A program made the position numbers and the translations under genes. Of a stretch of 64,000 nt of DNA, positions 1-8,108 are shown in pieces. The DNA is taken from the NCBI RefSeq assembly GCF_014204815.1, contig NZ_JACHMC010000001.1, positions 1,860,001-1,924,000 of the forward strand. The letters are read 5' to 3'. Under the pieces are notes generated by a model, which ran no database searches, was not told where the DNA came from, and saw only the letters and a program-made list of their open reading frames with translations. How positions within the stretch are numbered: the stretch's first letter is position 1; the number at the start of each line of letters is the position of its first letter. Source of the DNA: Micrococcus flavus (GTDB lineage: Bacteria > Actinomycetota > Actinomycetes > Actinomycetales > Micrococcaceae).

Positions 1-341
1 TCCGCCGCGCGCTGGCGAAGATCGAGGAGCTCCGCCGCCGCTATGAGAACGTCTCGGTCCAGGACAAGGGCCAGCGCTTCAACCTCGACCTGCTCGAGGG
101 CATGGAGCTGGGGTACCTCCTCGACATCGCGGAGGCCATGACCCTCGCGGCACTGGGCCGCAAGGAGTCCCGCGGCGGCCACTACCGCGAGGACTACCCG
201 GACCGCGACGACGCCAACTTCATGGCCCACACCATGATCTACCGTGATGAGAACGCCGAGTTCGAGGGCGTCAAGGGCAACCGGTTCGAGACCAAGCCCG
301 TGATCGTCACCCGTTACCAGCCGATGGAGCGCAAGTACTGA
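1..341 (+). CDS. sdhA: Succinate dehydrogenase flavoprotein subunit, C-terminal part (5' end outside window)
   Basis: This is the last roughly 112 codons of the FAD subunit that oxidises succinate to fumarate on the inner face of the membrane. The open frame runs from base 3 without a start codon, so the gene begins outside the window. The visible part matches the C-terminal domain of SdhA: a helical stretch followed by the conserved HYREDYPDRDD segment and the terminal KPVIVTRYQPMERKY. Its stop TGA shares one base with the ATG of sdhB, so the two are translationally coupled in the usual sdhA-sdhB order. Confidence is high from the sequence and the neighbour. Confidence 0.95.
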   Translation, partial: RRALAKIEELRRRYENVSVQDKGQRFNLDLLEGMELGYLLDIAEAMTLAALGRKESRGGHYREDYPDRDDANFMAHTMIYRDENAEFEGVKGNRFETKPVIVTRYQPMERKY

Positions 342-1165
342 TGAGCCACGCAGCAAACGAGACCGTCGCCCCCGCCGCGGGCACCCCGGTGGCCGAGGAG
401 ACTGCGGACACCCGTCCGGCGGACCAGTCCTCCCAGGGCGGCGCCGGTGGGATCGAGTCCTTCGACATCGTCCTGAAGGTCCGCCGCTACCTCCCCGAGG
501 CCTCCGAGGAGTCCTACTGGGACGAGTGGCGCCTGACCATGTACGGCACGGACCGCGTGCTGGACGCCCTGCACAAGGTCAAGTGGGACCACGACGGCAC
601 CCTGTCCTTCCGCCGCTCGTGCGCGCACGGCATCTGCGGTTCGGACGCGATGCGCATCAACGGCCGCAACCGCCTGGCGTGCAAGACCCTGCTCAAGGAC
701 CTGGACCTGTCCAAGCCCATCGTGGTGGAGCCCATCAAGGGCCTGCCGGTGGAGAAGGACCTGATCGTGGACATGGACCCGTTCTTCCAGTCCTACCGCG
801 AGGTCATGCCGTTCCTGGTGGCCAAGGGCCAGGAGCCCACGACGGAGCGCTACCAGTCCCAGGCGGACCGCGCGCGCTACGACGACACCACCAAGTGCAT
901 CCTCTGCGCCGCGTGCACGTCCTCGTGCCCGGTGTTCTGGACCGACGGCCAGTACTTCGGCCCCGCCGCGATCGTGAATGCGCACCGCTTCATCTTCGAC
1001 TCGCGTGACGACGCCGGGGACATGCGCCTCGAGATCCTGAACGACAAGGAGGGTGTGTGGCGCTGCCGCACGACCTTCAACTGCACCGACGCGTGCCCGC
1101 GCGGCATCCAGGTGACCCAGGCGATCGCCGAGGTCAAGCAGGCCATCCTGGCCCGCACCTTCTGA
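341..1165 (+). CDS. sdhB: Succinate dehydrogenase iron-sulfur subunit
   Basis: The 274-residue protein carries electrons from SdhA to quinone through three Fe-S clusters. An extended, low-complexity N-terminus of about 35 residues precedes the ferredoxin-like domain. Cysteine motifs are visible: CAHGICGSDAM for the 2Fe-2S cluster, CILCAACTSSCPVF for the 4Fe-4S cluster, and a later FNCTDACPRGI for the 3Fe-4S/4Fe-4S region. The start overlaps the sdhA stop by one base. A very strong hairpin follows the stop, so this is the last gene of the sdh operon. Confidence 0.97.
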   Translation: MSHAANETVAPAAGTPVAEETADTRPADQSSQGGAGGIESFDIVLKVRRYLPEASEESYWDEWRLTMYGTDRVLDALHKVKWDHDGTLSFRRSCAHGICGSDAMRINGRNRLACKTLLKDLDLSKPIVVEPIKGLPVEKDLIVDMDPFFQSYREVMPFLVAKGQEPTTERYQSQADRARYDDTTKCILCAACTSSCPVFWTDGQYFGPAAIVNAHRFIFDSRDDAGDMRLEILNDKEGVWRCRTTFNCTDACPRGIQVTQAIAEVKQAILARTF

Positions 1166-1170
1166 TCGAC

Positions 1171-1221
1171 CGACGACGGCGGCCCGTCTCCCCCACACGG
1201 GGAGGCGGGCCGCCGTCGTCG
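1171..1221. terminator. Strong bidirectional terminator hairpin after sdhB
   Basis: The arms at 1171-1193 and 1199-1221 form a 23-bp stem with a single T-G wobble and a 5-nt loop, CACAC. It sits between sdhB (plus) and a convergent minus-strand gene and can serve both. No U-tract follows, as is usual in very GC-rich actinobacteria. Confidence 0.85.
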
Positions 1222-1253
1222 TGGTGAGGGGCGCGATGGGGGCGGGGCGCCGG

Positions 1254-1781
1254 TCAGCCGTCGAAGGCGTCCCGCGTGTCCCGGCGATGGGCCACGAGGA
1301 GCCAGACCGCGCAGAACACGACCATGGCGCACGCGGCCAGCAGGACGAGCACCCCCGCGGGCCCGGCGGCCACCATGCGCCCGCCGTCCACCGACCAGAA
1401 CGCCCCGGAGAGCATCCCGACCACCGCGGCCACCGTGCCGGCCCAGCGGGTGGGGCGCCACAGCCGCTGGATCCCCCACACCAGCAGGCCCGTGAGCGCC
1501 AGGATCACCGCGGCAGTCAGGGGCGCGCCGCCGTCGGGCGTCAGGAAGGCGGCCACGTCCGCGTCCGTCACCTCGACGGCGCCCCACGAGCGGGCCTCCA
1601 GCACGGCCCGCGCGTAGCCGCGGTCGGCCTGGAGGGTCAGCACGCCGGCGGAGGCCAGCGCGGAGAGCACCCCGGTGCCGAGGGTCGTGGCCTGGAGCCG
1701 GCGCACGGGACCGCGGACAGCCGTCTCGGCGAGGCCGGCCGGGCGGTCGGCGGCGGGGGTCACGGGATCGTGGGAGGGCAT
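1254..1781 (-). CDS. Hypothetical membrane protein
   Basis: Unrecognised protein of about 175 residues with roughly four hydrophobic segments, a short polar N-terminus (MPSHDPVTPAADRPAG) and a charged C-terminus (AHRRDTRDAFDG). I chose the ATG at 1781. An in-frame GTG at 1799 would overlap the end of the upstream gene at 1789, whereas the ATG begins 7 nt after that stop. With the gene at 1789-2310 it forms a two-gene unit of small membrane proteins. No catalytic motif is seen and no function is proposed. Confidence 0.75.
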   Translation of the reverse strand: MPSHDPVTPAADRPAGLAETAVRGPVRRLQATTLGTGVLSALASAGVLTLQADRGYARAVLEARSWGAVEVTDADVAAFLTPDGGAPLTAAVILALTGLLVWGIQRLWRPTRWAGTVAAVVGMLSGAFWSVDGGRMVAAGPAGVLVLLAACAMVVFCAVWLLVAHRRDTRDAFDG

Positions 1782-1788
1782 GGACCCA

Positions 1789-2310
1789 TCATGGCGCACG
1801 AGGGCCGGACCGGGCCCGGCTGATCCCCTTGCACGCGTCCCCGAACGGTCGGTGGAAGGCGCAGACGAACCAGCCGACCGCGGCCGCGCACAGCAGCCCG
1901 GCCAGGACCACGAGGAGGGGCCACTGCGCGGGCGGGAACGCGAACATCCGAACGGTGGTGAGCAACGTGGTCAGGGTGAGTCCGCCGACCACGAACGCCC
2001 CGACGAGCCGCGCCGCCTCGCTGTAGCGGGCCACACCGACGGCCAGGCCCGCATGCACGGCCACGAGGAGGGCGGCGGCCACGAGCAGCGAGGCCGGCGA
2101 CCCGCCGGGCGGGTCCGGGGGCACGGGGCCCATCCCCGCCCCGGGCGCCGTCAGCAGCCGTGCCGCCCCGAGCACGCCGATCGCCGCGGTGAGGACGGCG
2201 AGCACGGTCCGGACGAGGCGCACGCGCGGGGCGACCTCGCCCGGCGTCGTGGGACGTGCCGTCGGGGCCGAGGGGGACGCGGAAGCGGAGGTCGGAGGAT
2301 GCGGGGCCAT
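1789..2310 (-). CDS. Hypothetical membrane protein
   Basis: Unrecognised protein of 173 residues: a Pro/Ser/Thr-rich cytoplasmic-looking N-terminus of about 30 residues, then four hydrophobic helices and a short basic C-terminus. The open frame extends much further upstream, but that part is antisense to other genes. The ATG at 2310 (MAPHPPTSAS) is preceded at the usual 6-nt distance by a CAGCAT -10-like box, which supports it as a leaderless start. It is probably co-transcribed with the gene at 1254-1781. Confidence 0.72.
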   Translation of the reverse strand: MAPHPPTSASASPSAPTARPTTPGEVAPRVRLVRTVLAVLTAAIGVLGAARLLTAPGAGMGPVPPDPPGGSPASLLVAAALLVAVHAGLAVGVARYSEAARLVGAFVVGGLTLTTLLTTVRMFAFPPAQWPLLVVLAGLLCAAAVGWFVCAFHRPFGDACKGISRARSGPRAP

Positions 2311-2316
2311 GCCTCC

Positions 2317-2322
2317 ATGCTG
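2317..2322 (-). promoter_or_regulatory. -10 box (CAGCAT), leaderless, for gene at 1789-2310
   Basis: CAGCAT on the minus strand lies 6 nt before the ATG at 2310. It differs at the first base from the TAnnnT boxes seen elsewhere in the window. Confidence 0.45.
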
Positions 2323-2395
2323 GCCGCACGGGCCCGGGTCCGGCCAGGCCGGGCGGTGTGGTCTCGCCGCCGGCGCAACACCCCTCCCCCGCACG

Positions 2396-2444
2396 ACGAC
2401 GGCCCCGTCCCCCGCACCGGACGGGCACGGGCGGACGGGGTCGT
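2396..2444 (-). terminator. Probable terminator hairpin after gene at 2466-3164
   Basis: The arms at 2396-2410 and 2433-2444 pair with a 3-nt bulge around a 22-nt loop, downstream of the stop at 2466. Moderate support only. Confidence 0.4.
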
Positions 2445-2465
2445 GGGGTCGGCAGCGCGGCCGGG

Positions 2466-3164
2466 TCAGGCGGCCACGCGGCGGCCCTGCTTCGTGTAGG
2501 CCGCCACGTCCTTGTTGAACGCGTGCACGAGCCACAGGATGTTCACCACGAGGCCGGCCAGGGAGAGCACCGTGGCGACGATCCCGAGGGGGCTGCTCAG
2601 GTCGAGGCCCGTGTTCATGCCGAGGCCGGCGAGCAGACCGGCGGCGAGCATCCCGAGCACGGCGCCGACGACGCTGAGGATGGCGAGCACGATGCCCAGG
2701 ATCCGCGCCCAGTTCTTCACGGACTTCAGGCCGAAGTACACGAGCGCGTAGAGGCCCAGGCCGATGAGCAGGATGGCCACCGCACTGATGACGCCCACCG
2801 TGCCGCCGAACTGCAGGGCCTGTTCGATCTCCTCCGGGCTCATCCCGGCCTGCTCCAGCTGGGCGCGCGTCTGGCCCTCGGTGTCCATGAACAGTCCGGG
2901 GATGCTCGAGAGCAGGTACAGGACGGCCGAGAGCAGCGTCAGCGTCAGCAGGGTCCGGAACTTCGCGGGCTCCGCCACCGGGGCGCCGTACGGGGCATCG
3001 GCGCCGTACGCCTGCGTGCCGAAGCGCGAGCCCACGGGCGGGCCGTACGGGTCGGCCGCGCCGCCCTGGGCGGGCTGCCCGTACTGCGGGGCCCGGCCGC
3101 CGTCGAACGGGGGATCGGCCGGGTTCTGGCCGGGGTTCTGGAACTGCGGGTCCTGGTTCGTCAT
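2466..3164 (-). CDS. Membrane protein with Pro/Gly/Gln-rich N-terminus
   Basis: Protein of 232 residues. Residues 1-65 are rich in Pro, Gly, Gln and Tyr (repeated QNPGQNP, YGQPAQGG, YGAP), typical of disordered cytoplasmic tails. Four hydrophobic helices follow at about 70-90, 120-145, 150-180 and 190-215, with a basic end (YTKQGRRVAA). The ATG at 3164 starts MTNQDPQFQ. It lies 75 nt downstream of the ABC permease on the same strand and may be read from that operon. Family not identified beyond a general multi-pass membrane protein. Confidence 0.8.
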   Translation of the reverse strand: MTNQDPQFQNPGQNPADPPFDGGRAPQYGQPAQGGAADPYGPPVGSRFGTQAYGADAPYGAPVAEPAKFRTLLTLTLLSAVLYLLSSIPGLFMDTEGQTRAQLEQAGMSPEEIEQALQFGGTVGVISAVAILLIGLGLYALVYFGLKSVKNWARILGIVLAILSVVGAVLGMLAAGLLAGLGMNTGLDLSSPLGIVATVLSLAGLVVNILWLVHAFNKDVAAYTKQGRRVAA

Positions 3165-3239
3165 GGTGTGTCTCCGATCTCGAGGTGCGAGGGGGCAGGG
3201 GTGTCAGGGACGCCGGCCGGTCGGCCGGCGCCCGAGCGG

Positions 3240-4526
3240 TCACTCGTGGCGCAGGGCCTCGATGGGGTCCTTGCGGGCGGCGCGGGCGGCCGGCAGGGTG
3301 CCGGCGAGGAACGCGATGGCCACGATCAGGCCGATGATCAGCAACAGGGCCCACGGGTTCACGGCGAACAGGACCAGGCCGGTCACCCCGCTGAGCACGC
3401 CCTGCGTGAGCACCTGGTTGGCCACCAGGCCGACGGCCACGCCGAGACCCACGCCGATCAGGGATCCGAGCAGGCCGATGACCACGGCCTCGAGCGTGAA
3501 CAGGCCGAAGATCCTCCCGCCGGTCATGCCGAGCGCCTTCATCAGGCCGATCTCCCGGGTCCGCTCCTGCACGGCCATGAGCAGCGTGTTGATGATGCCG
3601 AAGCTCGCGGCCAGCAGCGCGATGAGCGCGAAGCCGTTGAGCACCCAGGTGACCGCGTCGATGATCCCGCGGACCACGCCGAGCTGGTCCTCGAGCGTCT
3701 GGGCCTGGTAGCCCCGGTCGGCGAGCGCCGCCTTCACGGCGGCCTCGTTCTCCGGCATGCCCTCCACCGTCACGATGGCCTGGAAGTACGTGTTCCGCTG
3801 CTCCTCCGGCAGGCCCTGCGTGGTGACGTCGTGCAGGCGCTGCTCCAGCTCGGGGGACGGCACGGGGCCCGCCCCGGAGCCGGAGGCCACGGGCTCGGTC
3901 ACGCCCACCACGGTGGCGTCGACGCCGGACTGCGCGCCCAGCGGGTCCGAGGCCACGAGGGTGACCTCCTGGCCCACCACGTCCTCGGGCGCGGCACCGC
4001 CGAGGGACTCCACCCAGTCGGTCGGCACCGTCACCTCGAGGGCGTCCCCGTCCTCGGCGGGCGCCCGGCCGGCCGCGAGGGAGAGCATGTCGATCTCGAA
4101 CGAGGCGCCCATGAACGGCACCTCCCACTTCCGACCGTCGGCGCCCTCGATGTAGTCGGGCTCCACGAGGCGGGCGGTCTCCACGCCCGTCACATGCTCG
4201 GTGGCGCGGAGGGCGTCCAGGTCGTCCTGGGTGAGCAGGGGCATGCCGAACATCTCCCCGGACGCCGCGGCATCCGGGTCGTACTCGGTCGGCTCGCCGC
4301 CGGGCGCCAGCGAGGGCCCGTCCGCCTGCTTCGACACCGTCAGCTCGTCGGGGGCGCCGAAGCCCTCGACCATGGTGTCCACGTACTTGTTGATGCCGGT
4401 GCCCAGACCACTCGTGAGCGTCAGGGTGAAGGCGCCGATCACGATCGCGATCACGGTGAGGAAGGTGCGCAGCTTCGAGCGCAGGGTGTTGGTGACGGCC
4501 GTCCCGGCCAGGTCCAGGGCCTTCAC
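3240..4526 (-). CDS. MacB/FtsX-type ABC transporter permease
   Basis: Permease of 428 residues with the MacB topology: one N-terminal helix (about 22-45), a large extracytoplasmic domain (about 50-280) and three C-terminal helices in an FtsX domain containing ERTREIGLMKALGMTGGRI. It ends in RKDPIEALRHE, the usual C-terminus of the family. The GTG at 4526 overlaps the stop of the ATPase gene by 4 nt, so the pair is translationally coupled. Such pairs extrude lipoproteins, peptides or antimicrobials, or act mechanically across the envelope. The substrate cannot be read from the sequence. Confidence 0.9.
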   Translation of the reverse strand: MKALDLAGTAVTNTLRSKLRTFLTVIAIVIGAFTLTLTSGLGTGINKYVDTMVEGFGAPDELTVSKQADGPSLAPGGEPTEYDPDAAASGEMFGMPLLTQDDLDALRATEHVTGVETARLVEPDYIEGADGRKWEVPFMGASFEIDMLSLAAGRAPAEDGDALEVTVPTDWVESLGGAAPEDVVGQEVTLVASDPLGAQSGVDATVVGVTEPVASGSGAGPVPSPELEQRLHDVTTQGLPEEQRNTYFQAIVTVEGMPENEAAVKAALADRGYQAQTLEDQLGVVRGIIDAVTWVLNGFALIALLAASFGIINTLLMAVQERTREIGLMKALGMTGGRIFGLFTLEAVVIGLLGSLIGVGLGVAVGLVANQVLTQGVLSGVTGLVLFAVNPWALLLIIGLIVAIAFLAGTLPAARAARKDPIEALRHE

Positions 4527-5281
4527 GGGCAGACCCCCGTCCCGGTCGCGGCGCGCTCGTCGGAGACGATCCGGCCGTCCTGCATCTCGAGGCGACGGCC
4601 GCACTTGGCCGCGAGGTCGTCGTCGTGGGTGACCACCACGAGGGTGATGCCCTCGTCCCGGTGGAGCCCGAAGAGGATGTCCTCCACGGCCGCCGACGTG
4701 GCGGAGTCCAGGTTGCCGGTGGGCTCGTCCGCGAAGAGCACGGTGGGCTCGTTCACCAGGGCGCGGGCGATGCACACGCGCTGCTTCTGCCCGCCGGACA
4801 GGTCCGTGGCCCGGTTCTTCGCCTTGTCCGCAAGCTCGAGCCGCTCGAGCACCGCCATCCCGCGGCGCGTGCGCTCGGCGCGTCCCACCCCGGCGATCTT
4901 CAGGGGCAGAACGGTGTTCTCGAGGACCGTCTGACCGGCGTTCAGGAAGAACTGCTGGAACACGAACCCGAAGCGCTCGTTGCGCAGGTGGGAGACCTCC
5001 CTGGTCTTGAGCTGGGAGACGGGCCGGCCGTCCATCGCGACGACGCCGGCGGTGGGCTGGTCCAGCAGCGCCAGCAGGTGCATCAGCGTGGACTTGCCGG
5101 ACCCGGACTTGCCGACCACCGCCACGGACTCGCCGCGGCCGATCTGCAGGGTCACGCCCTTGAGGGCGTCGAAGCGGGACGCTCCCCGTCCGTAGACCTT
5201 CACCAGGTTCTCGGTCTCCAGGACCGGCTCCTCGCGGCTCGGTGCGCCCGGCACCGGCGGCGCGTCGTAGGCCGTGGCCAT
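4523..5281 (-). CDS. MacB-type ABC transporter ATP-binding protein
   Basis: ATPase of 252 residues energising the permease at 3240-4526. It has a Walker A (GKSGSGKST), a Q-loop (VFQQFF), the signature LSGGQKQRV, a Walker B (LFADEP) with TGNLD as D-loop, and the switch His in VVVTHDDDLA. The GNLD pattern is typical of the LolD/MacB/FtsE group. The ATG at 5281 (MATAYDAPP) has a GGAGGGAG ribosome binding site upstream. The longer frame to 5332 has none and was not used. Confidence 0.93.
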   Translation of the reverse strand: MATAYDAPPVPGAPSREEPVLETENLVKVYGRGASRFDALKGVTLQIGRGESVAVVGKSGSGKSTLMHLLALLDQPTAGVVAMDGRPVSQLKTREVSHLRNERFGFVFQQFFLNAGQTVLENTVLPLKIAGVGRAERTRRGMAVLERLELADKAKNRATDLSGGQKQRVCIARALVNEPTVLFADEPTGNLDSATSAAVEDILFGLHRDEGITLVVVTHDDDLAAKCGRRLEMQDGRIVSDERAATGTGVCP

Positions 5282-5387
5282 GCGCGTTCTCCCTCCGTCC
5301 GTCGGCCGCCCGGCGCGGGCCGACACCGCCATCCTGGCACGCGCCTGTGCGCCGCCGGCTCCCCCTTGGGTCGGAGATCCGGAAGGG

Positions 5388-6494
5388 TCAGCGCAGCGGC
5401 GGGAGGAAGCCGACCTTCGCGTAGACGTCCTCGAGCACGGGGGTGGCCACCTCGCGGGCCTTCGCGGCGCCGGCGGCGAGGATGCGATCCAGCTCGGCCG
5501 GGTCGTCCAGCAGCTCCAGGGCGCGCTCGCGCACGGGGGCCAGACGCTCGACGACGGCGTCCGTCACCGCCACCTTGAGGTGGCCGTACATCTGCCCGGC
5601 GAAGCGCTCCTCGAGCGCGGGGATCGGGGTGTCCGTGACCGCGGAGAGGATGGTCAGCAGGTTGGACACCCCGGGCTTGGCCTCGCGATCGAAGCGGACC
5701 TCGGTGCCGTCGTCGGTGACCGCCGACTTGATCTTCTTGGCCGTCTTCTTCGGCTCCTCGAGGATGTTGATCAGCCCGTTCGGGGACGCGGCGGACTTGG
5801 ACATCTTCGACGTCGGGGCCTGCAGGTCGTAGATGCGCGCCCCGGTCTCCGGGTAGAAGCCGGCGGGCACCACGAAGGTCTCGCCGTAGCGGTGGTTGAA
5901 CCGCTGGGCGAGGTCGCGGGTGAGCTCCACGTGCTGGCGCTGGTCGTCGCCCACGGGCACGCCGTGCGGCTGGTAGAGCAGGATGTCCGCGGCCATCAGC
6001 ATGGGGTACGCCAGGAGCCCGACGCCGGCAGCGTCCTGGCCCTGCTTGGCCGCCTTGTCCTTGAACTGGGTCATGCGCATGGCCTCGCCCATGCCCGTCA
6101 TGCAGGTCAGCACCCACGCCAGCTGGGCGTGCTCGGGCACCTGGGACTGCACGAACAGCACGGAGCGCTCGGGGTCGATGCCCCCGGCGATGTACTGGGC
6201 CGCCGCCACCCGGGTGCGCTGCGCGAGCGCCTCCGGGTCCTGCGGGACGGTGATCGCGTGCAGGTCGGGGATGAAGTAGAACGCGTCGAAGTCGTCCTGC
6301 ACCCTCACCCAGTTCACGAGCGCGCCCAGGTAGTTGCCCAGGTGCAGGGAGTCGGCCGAGGGCTGCATGCCGGAGAGCACGCGGTGGCGCGCGGAGGCGC
6401 CGGCCAGGTGGGCGGTGCGGCCCGCGTCCTGGGCCAGGACGTCCGCCACGGTGGGGCGGCGCGCGCCGGTCTCGGGGGTGGTCTGCTCGGTCAT
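5388..6494 (-). CDS. trpS: Tryptophanyl-tRNA synthetase
   Basis: Class I synthetase of 368 residues that charges tRNA-Trp. The HIGH-like motif appears as LHLGN after SGMQPSADS, and the KMSKS loop as SKMSKSAAS. The middle carries the conserved MAADILLYQ and [16 protein letters not shown]. The ATG at 6494 ([10 protein letters not shown]) follows a GAGGACC stretch. Length is slightly above the usual 330-350 because of an N-terminal extension of about 35 residues. It is followed after 106 nt by the ABC ATPase gene and preceded by the exonuclease III-like gene on the same strand. Confidence 0.97.
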   Translation of the reverse strand: MTEQTTPETGARRPTVADVLAQDAGRTAHLAGASARHRVLSGMQPSADSLHLGNYLGALVNWVRVQDDFDAFYFIPDLHAITVPQDPEALAQRTRVAAAQYIAGGIDPERSVLFVQSQVPEHAQLAWVLTCMTGMGEAMRMTQFKDKAAKQGQDAAGVGLLAYPMLMAADILLYQPHGVPVGDDQRQHVELTRDLAQRFNHRYGETFVVPAGFYPETGARIYDLQAPTSKMSKSAASPNGLINILEEPKKTAKKIKSAVTDDGTEVRFDREAKPGVSNLLTILSAVTDTPIPALEERFAGQMYGHLKVAVTDAVVERLAPVRERALELLDDPAELDRILAAGAAKAREVATPVLEDVYAKVGFLPPLR

Positions 6495-6514
6495 CGTGGT
6501 CCTCCTCGGGCCGG

Positions 6515-7438
6515 TCAGAACTGGTAGTCGGCCACGAGCGGGGCGTGGTCGGAGAAGCGGGTGCCCCACGTGGGGGCGCGGTCCACGACGGCGGAGGTCG
6601 CCCGGGCGGCGAGGTCCGCGGTGGCCATCTGGTAGTCGATGCGCCAGCCGGCGTCGTTGTCGAACGCCTTGCCGCGCATGGACCACCACGTGTACGGCCC
6701 GGCCACGTCGCCGGCCTGGGCCCGGCCCACGTCCGTGAAGCCGAGCTCGCCGAAGAACCGGTCGAAGTAGGCCCGCTCCTCGGGGAGGAAGCCCGCCTTC
6801 GTCACGTTGCCCTTCCAGTTCTTGATGTCCCGCTCGGTGTGGCCCACGTTGAGATCGCCCGTGACGAGCGCGGGGTGGTCCTGGGCGGCGAGCTCGCCGA
6901 GGCGCCGGGCCATCTCGTCCAGGAAGCGGTACTTGTCGTCCTGCTTCGGGGTGCCGGCCTCGCCCGAGTGCACGTACGCGGACACCACGGTCAGCAGCGT
7001 GCCGTCCGGCAGGCGCACGTCCGCCTCGATCCAGCGCCCGGCCGCGTCGAAGTAGCCCTCCGCGTCGGCGATGCCGGTGCGCACCTGCTCGAGGGGGAAG
7101 CGCGAGGCGATCGCGACGCCGGCCCGGCCCTTGGCCTCGGCCTCGGCGTCCGCCACGTGGACCTCGTCCCACTCCTGGCCCACGATCTCCGGGACGAGCT
7201 TCTCGACGATCGCGCGGGGCGCGCGGACCTCCTGCAGGGTCATCACGTCCACGCCGCGACCGGCGAACCAGCCGATCATGCCCTTGCGGTGGGAGGCGCG
7301 CAGGCCGTTGACGTTCACGGTGGCCACGCGCACGGCGCCGTCCGCCTTGGGGGCGCCGGCGTTCGCGTGCACCACCGGCTCGCCGGGGGCCGGCTCCGGC
7401 GGATGGGCGGGGTTCCTCGCGGGGGTCTGCTCGGCCAT
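6515..7438 (-). CDS. xth: Exodeoxyribonuclease III / AP endonuclease family
   Basis: Protein of 307 residues of the exonuclease III family, which cleaves DNA at abasic sites in base excision repair. Family motifs in order: [18 protein letters not shown] with the metal-binding Glu, the central GDLNVGH, and the C-terminal [10 protein letters not shown] with the catalytic Asp-His. About 45 residues of low-complexity N-terminus precede the domain. The ATG at 7438 overlaps the stop of the upstream gene as TGATG, so the two are coupled. It lies 20 nt before trpS. Confidence 0.94.
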   Translation of the reverse strand: MAEQTPARNPAHPPEPAPGEPVVHANAGAPKADGAVRVATVNVNGLRASHRKGMIGWFAGRGVDVMTLQEVRAPRAIVEKLVPEIVGQEWDEVHVADAEAEAKGRAGVAIASRFPLEQVRTGIADAEGYFDAAGRWIEADVRLPDGTLLTVVSAYVHSGEAGTPKQDDKYRFLDEMARRLGELAAQDHPALVTGDLNVGHTERDIKNWKGNVTKAGFLPEERAYFDRFFGELGFTDVGRAQAGDVAGPYTWWSMRGKAFDNDAGWRIDYQMATADLAARATSAVVDRAPTWGTRFSDHAPLVADYQF

Positions 7439-7989
7439 CAGGACACCACCGTCCCGGACACCGGGCCCTCGGAGTCCCCGCGCCCCTCCTTGATCATGTC
7501 CCGCGCGTTGGAGGAGGTGATCTGGATGGTCTCCAGCGCCCGGTCCACCATCTCCCGGTCCGCGCCGCCGGCGGCGTCCAGCTGCTCCTTCACCACGCGC
7601 GCCTGGACCTGGACGATCTTGAAGGAGTGGTCCAGCTTGGTGTCCCGCATCGGGTCCGCCGCCGGGGACGGCGCCGCCGCGGCGGGCGCGGTCTGCTGCG
7701 GGCCGCGCAGGGCCGCCGCGTCCGAGCGCATCTGCTCCACCGTCCGGTCCACCTTCTGCGAGGCGGAGCGCACCCCCTGGCGGACCTGCAGGAACACCAC
7801 GACGGCGAACACCAGCCAGGCGGCGGCGATCGCCACCACCAGCCACCCGATGAGGTCGTTGGCGTTGGCCGCGAAGACGATGGCCACCAGCAGCACGATG
7901 ATCATCACCGTGAAGCCGGTCGAGCCGATCGCCAGGCGGGCGCGCGGGGCGGCGGCGGGGCGGGACCCGGACGGAATGCTCTGGGGCAT
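7438..7989 (-). CDS. Hypothetical membrane protein with charged C-terminal tail
   Basis: Protein of 183 residues with two adjacent hydrophobic helices (about 25-45 and 48-72). A Pro/Ala linker follows, then a charged, probably helical tail that holds many Glu and Arg residues. The ATG at 7989 (MPQSIPSGS) has GGAGGAG at ideal spacing and was preferred over the upstream start at 8037. It is the first gene of the unit with xth and trpS. Family not recognised. Confidence 0.78.
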   Translation of the reverse strand: MPQSIPSGSRPAAAPRARLAIGSTGFTVMIIVLLVAIVFAANANDLIGWLVVAIAAAWLVFAVVVFLQVRQGVRSASQKVDRTVEQMRSDAAALRGPQQTAPAAAAPSPAADPMRDTKLDHSFKIVQVQARVVKEQLDAAGGADREMVDRALETIQITSSNARDMIKEGRGDSEGPVSGTVVS

Positions 7990-8096
7990 GGGTGTGCTCC
8001 TCCAGTGGATGACGGACTCGCCCCCATCATCCCGCACCGGCGGGCCCGGCTCCGAATCCGCAGCGCCGGCCTGCGCCGTCCCCCGCCGCGCGCGCC

Positions 8097-8102
8097 TAGG
8101 CT
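8097..8102 (+). promoter_or_regulatory. -10 box (TAGGCT), leaderless, for MFS gene
   Basis: TAGGCT ends 6 nt before the GTG at 8109. No ribosome binding site is visible. Confidence 0.7.
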
Positions 8103-8108
8103 GGGCCG

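Noticed and set aside
2256-4934. Open frame of 892 codons on the plus strand
   Set aside because: It is antisense to the membrane protein and MacB-like genes, is rich in Arg, Gly, His and Gln with no domain, and exists because stop codons are rare at this GC content.
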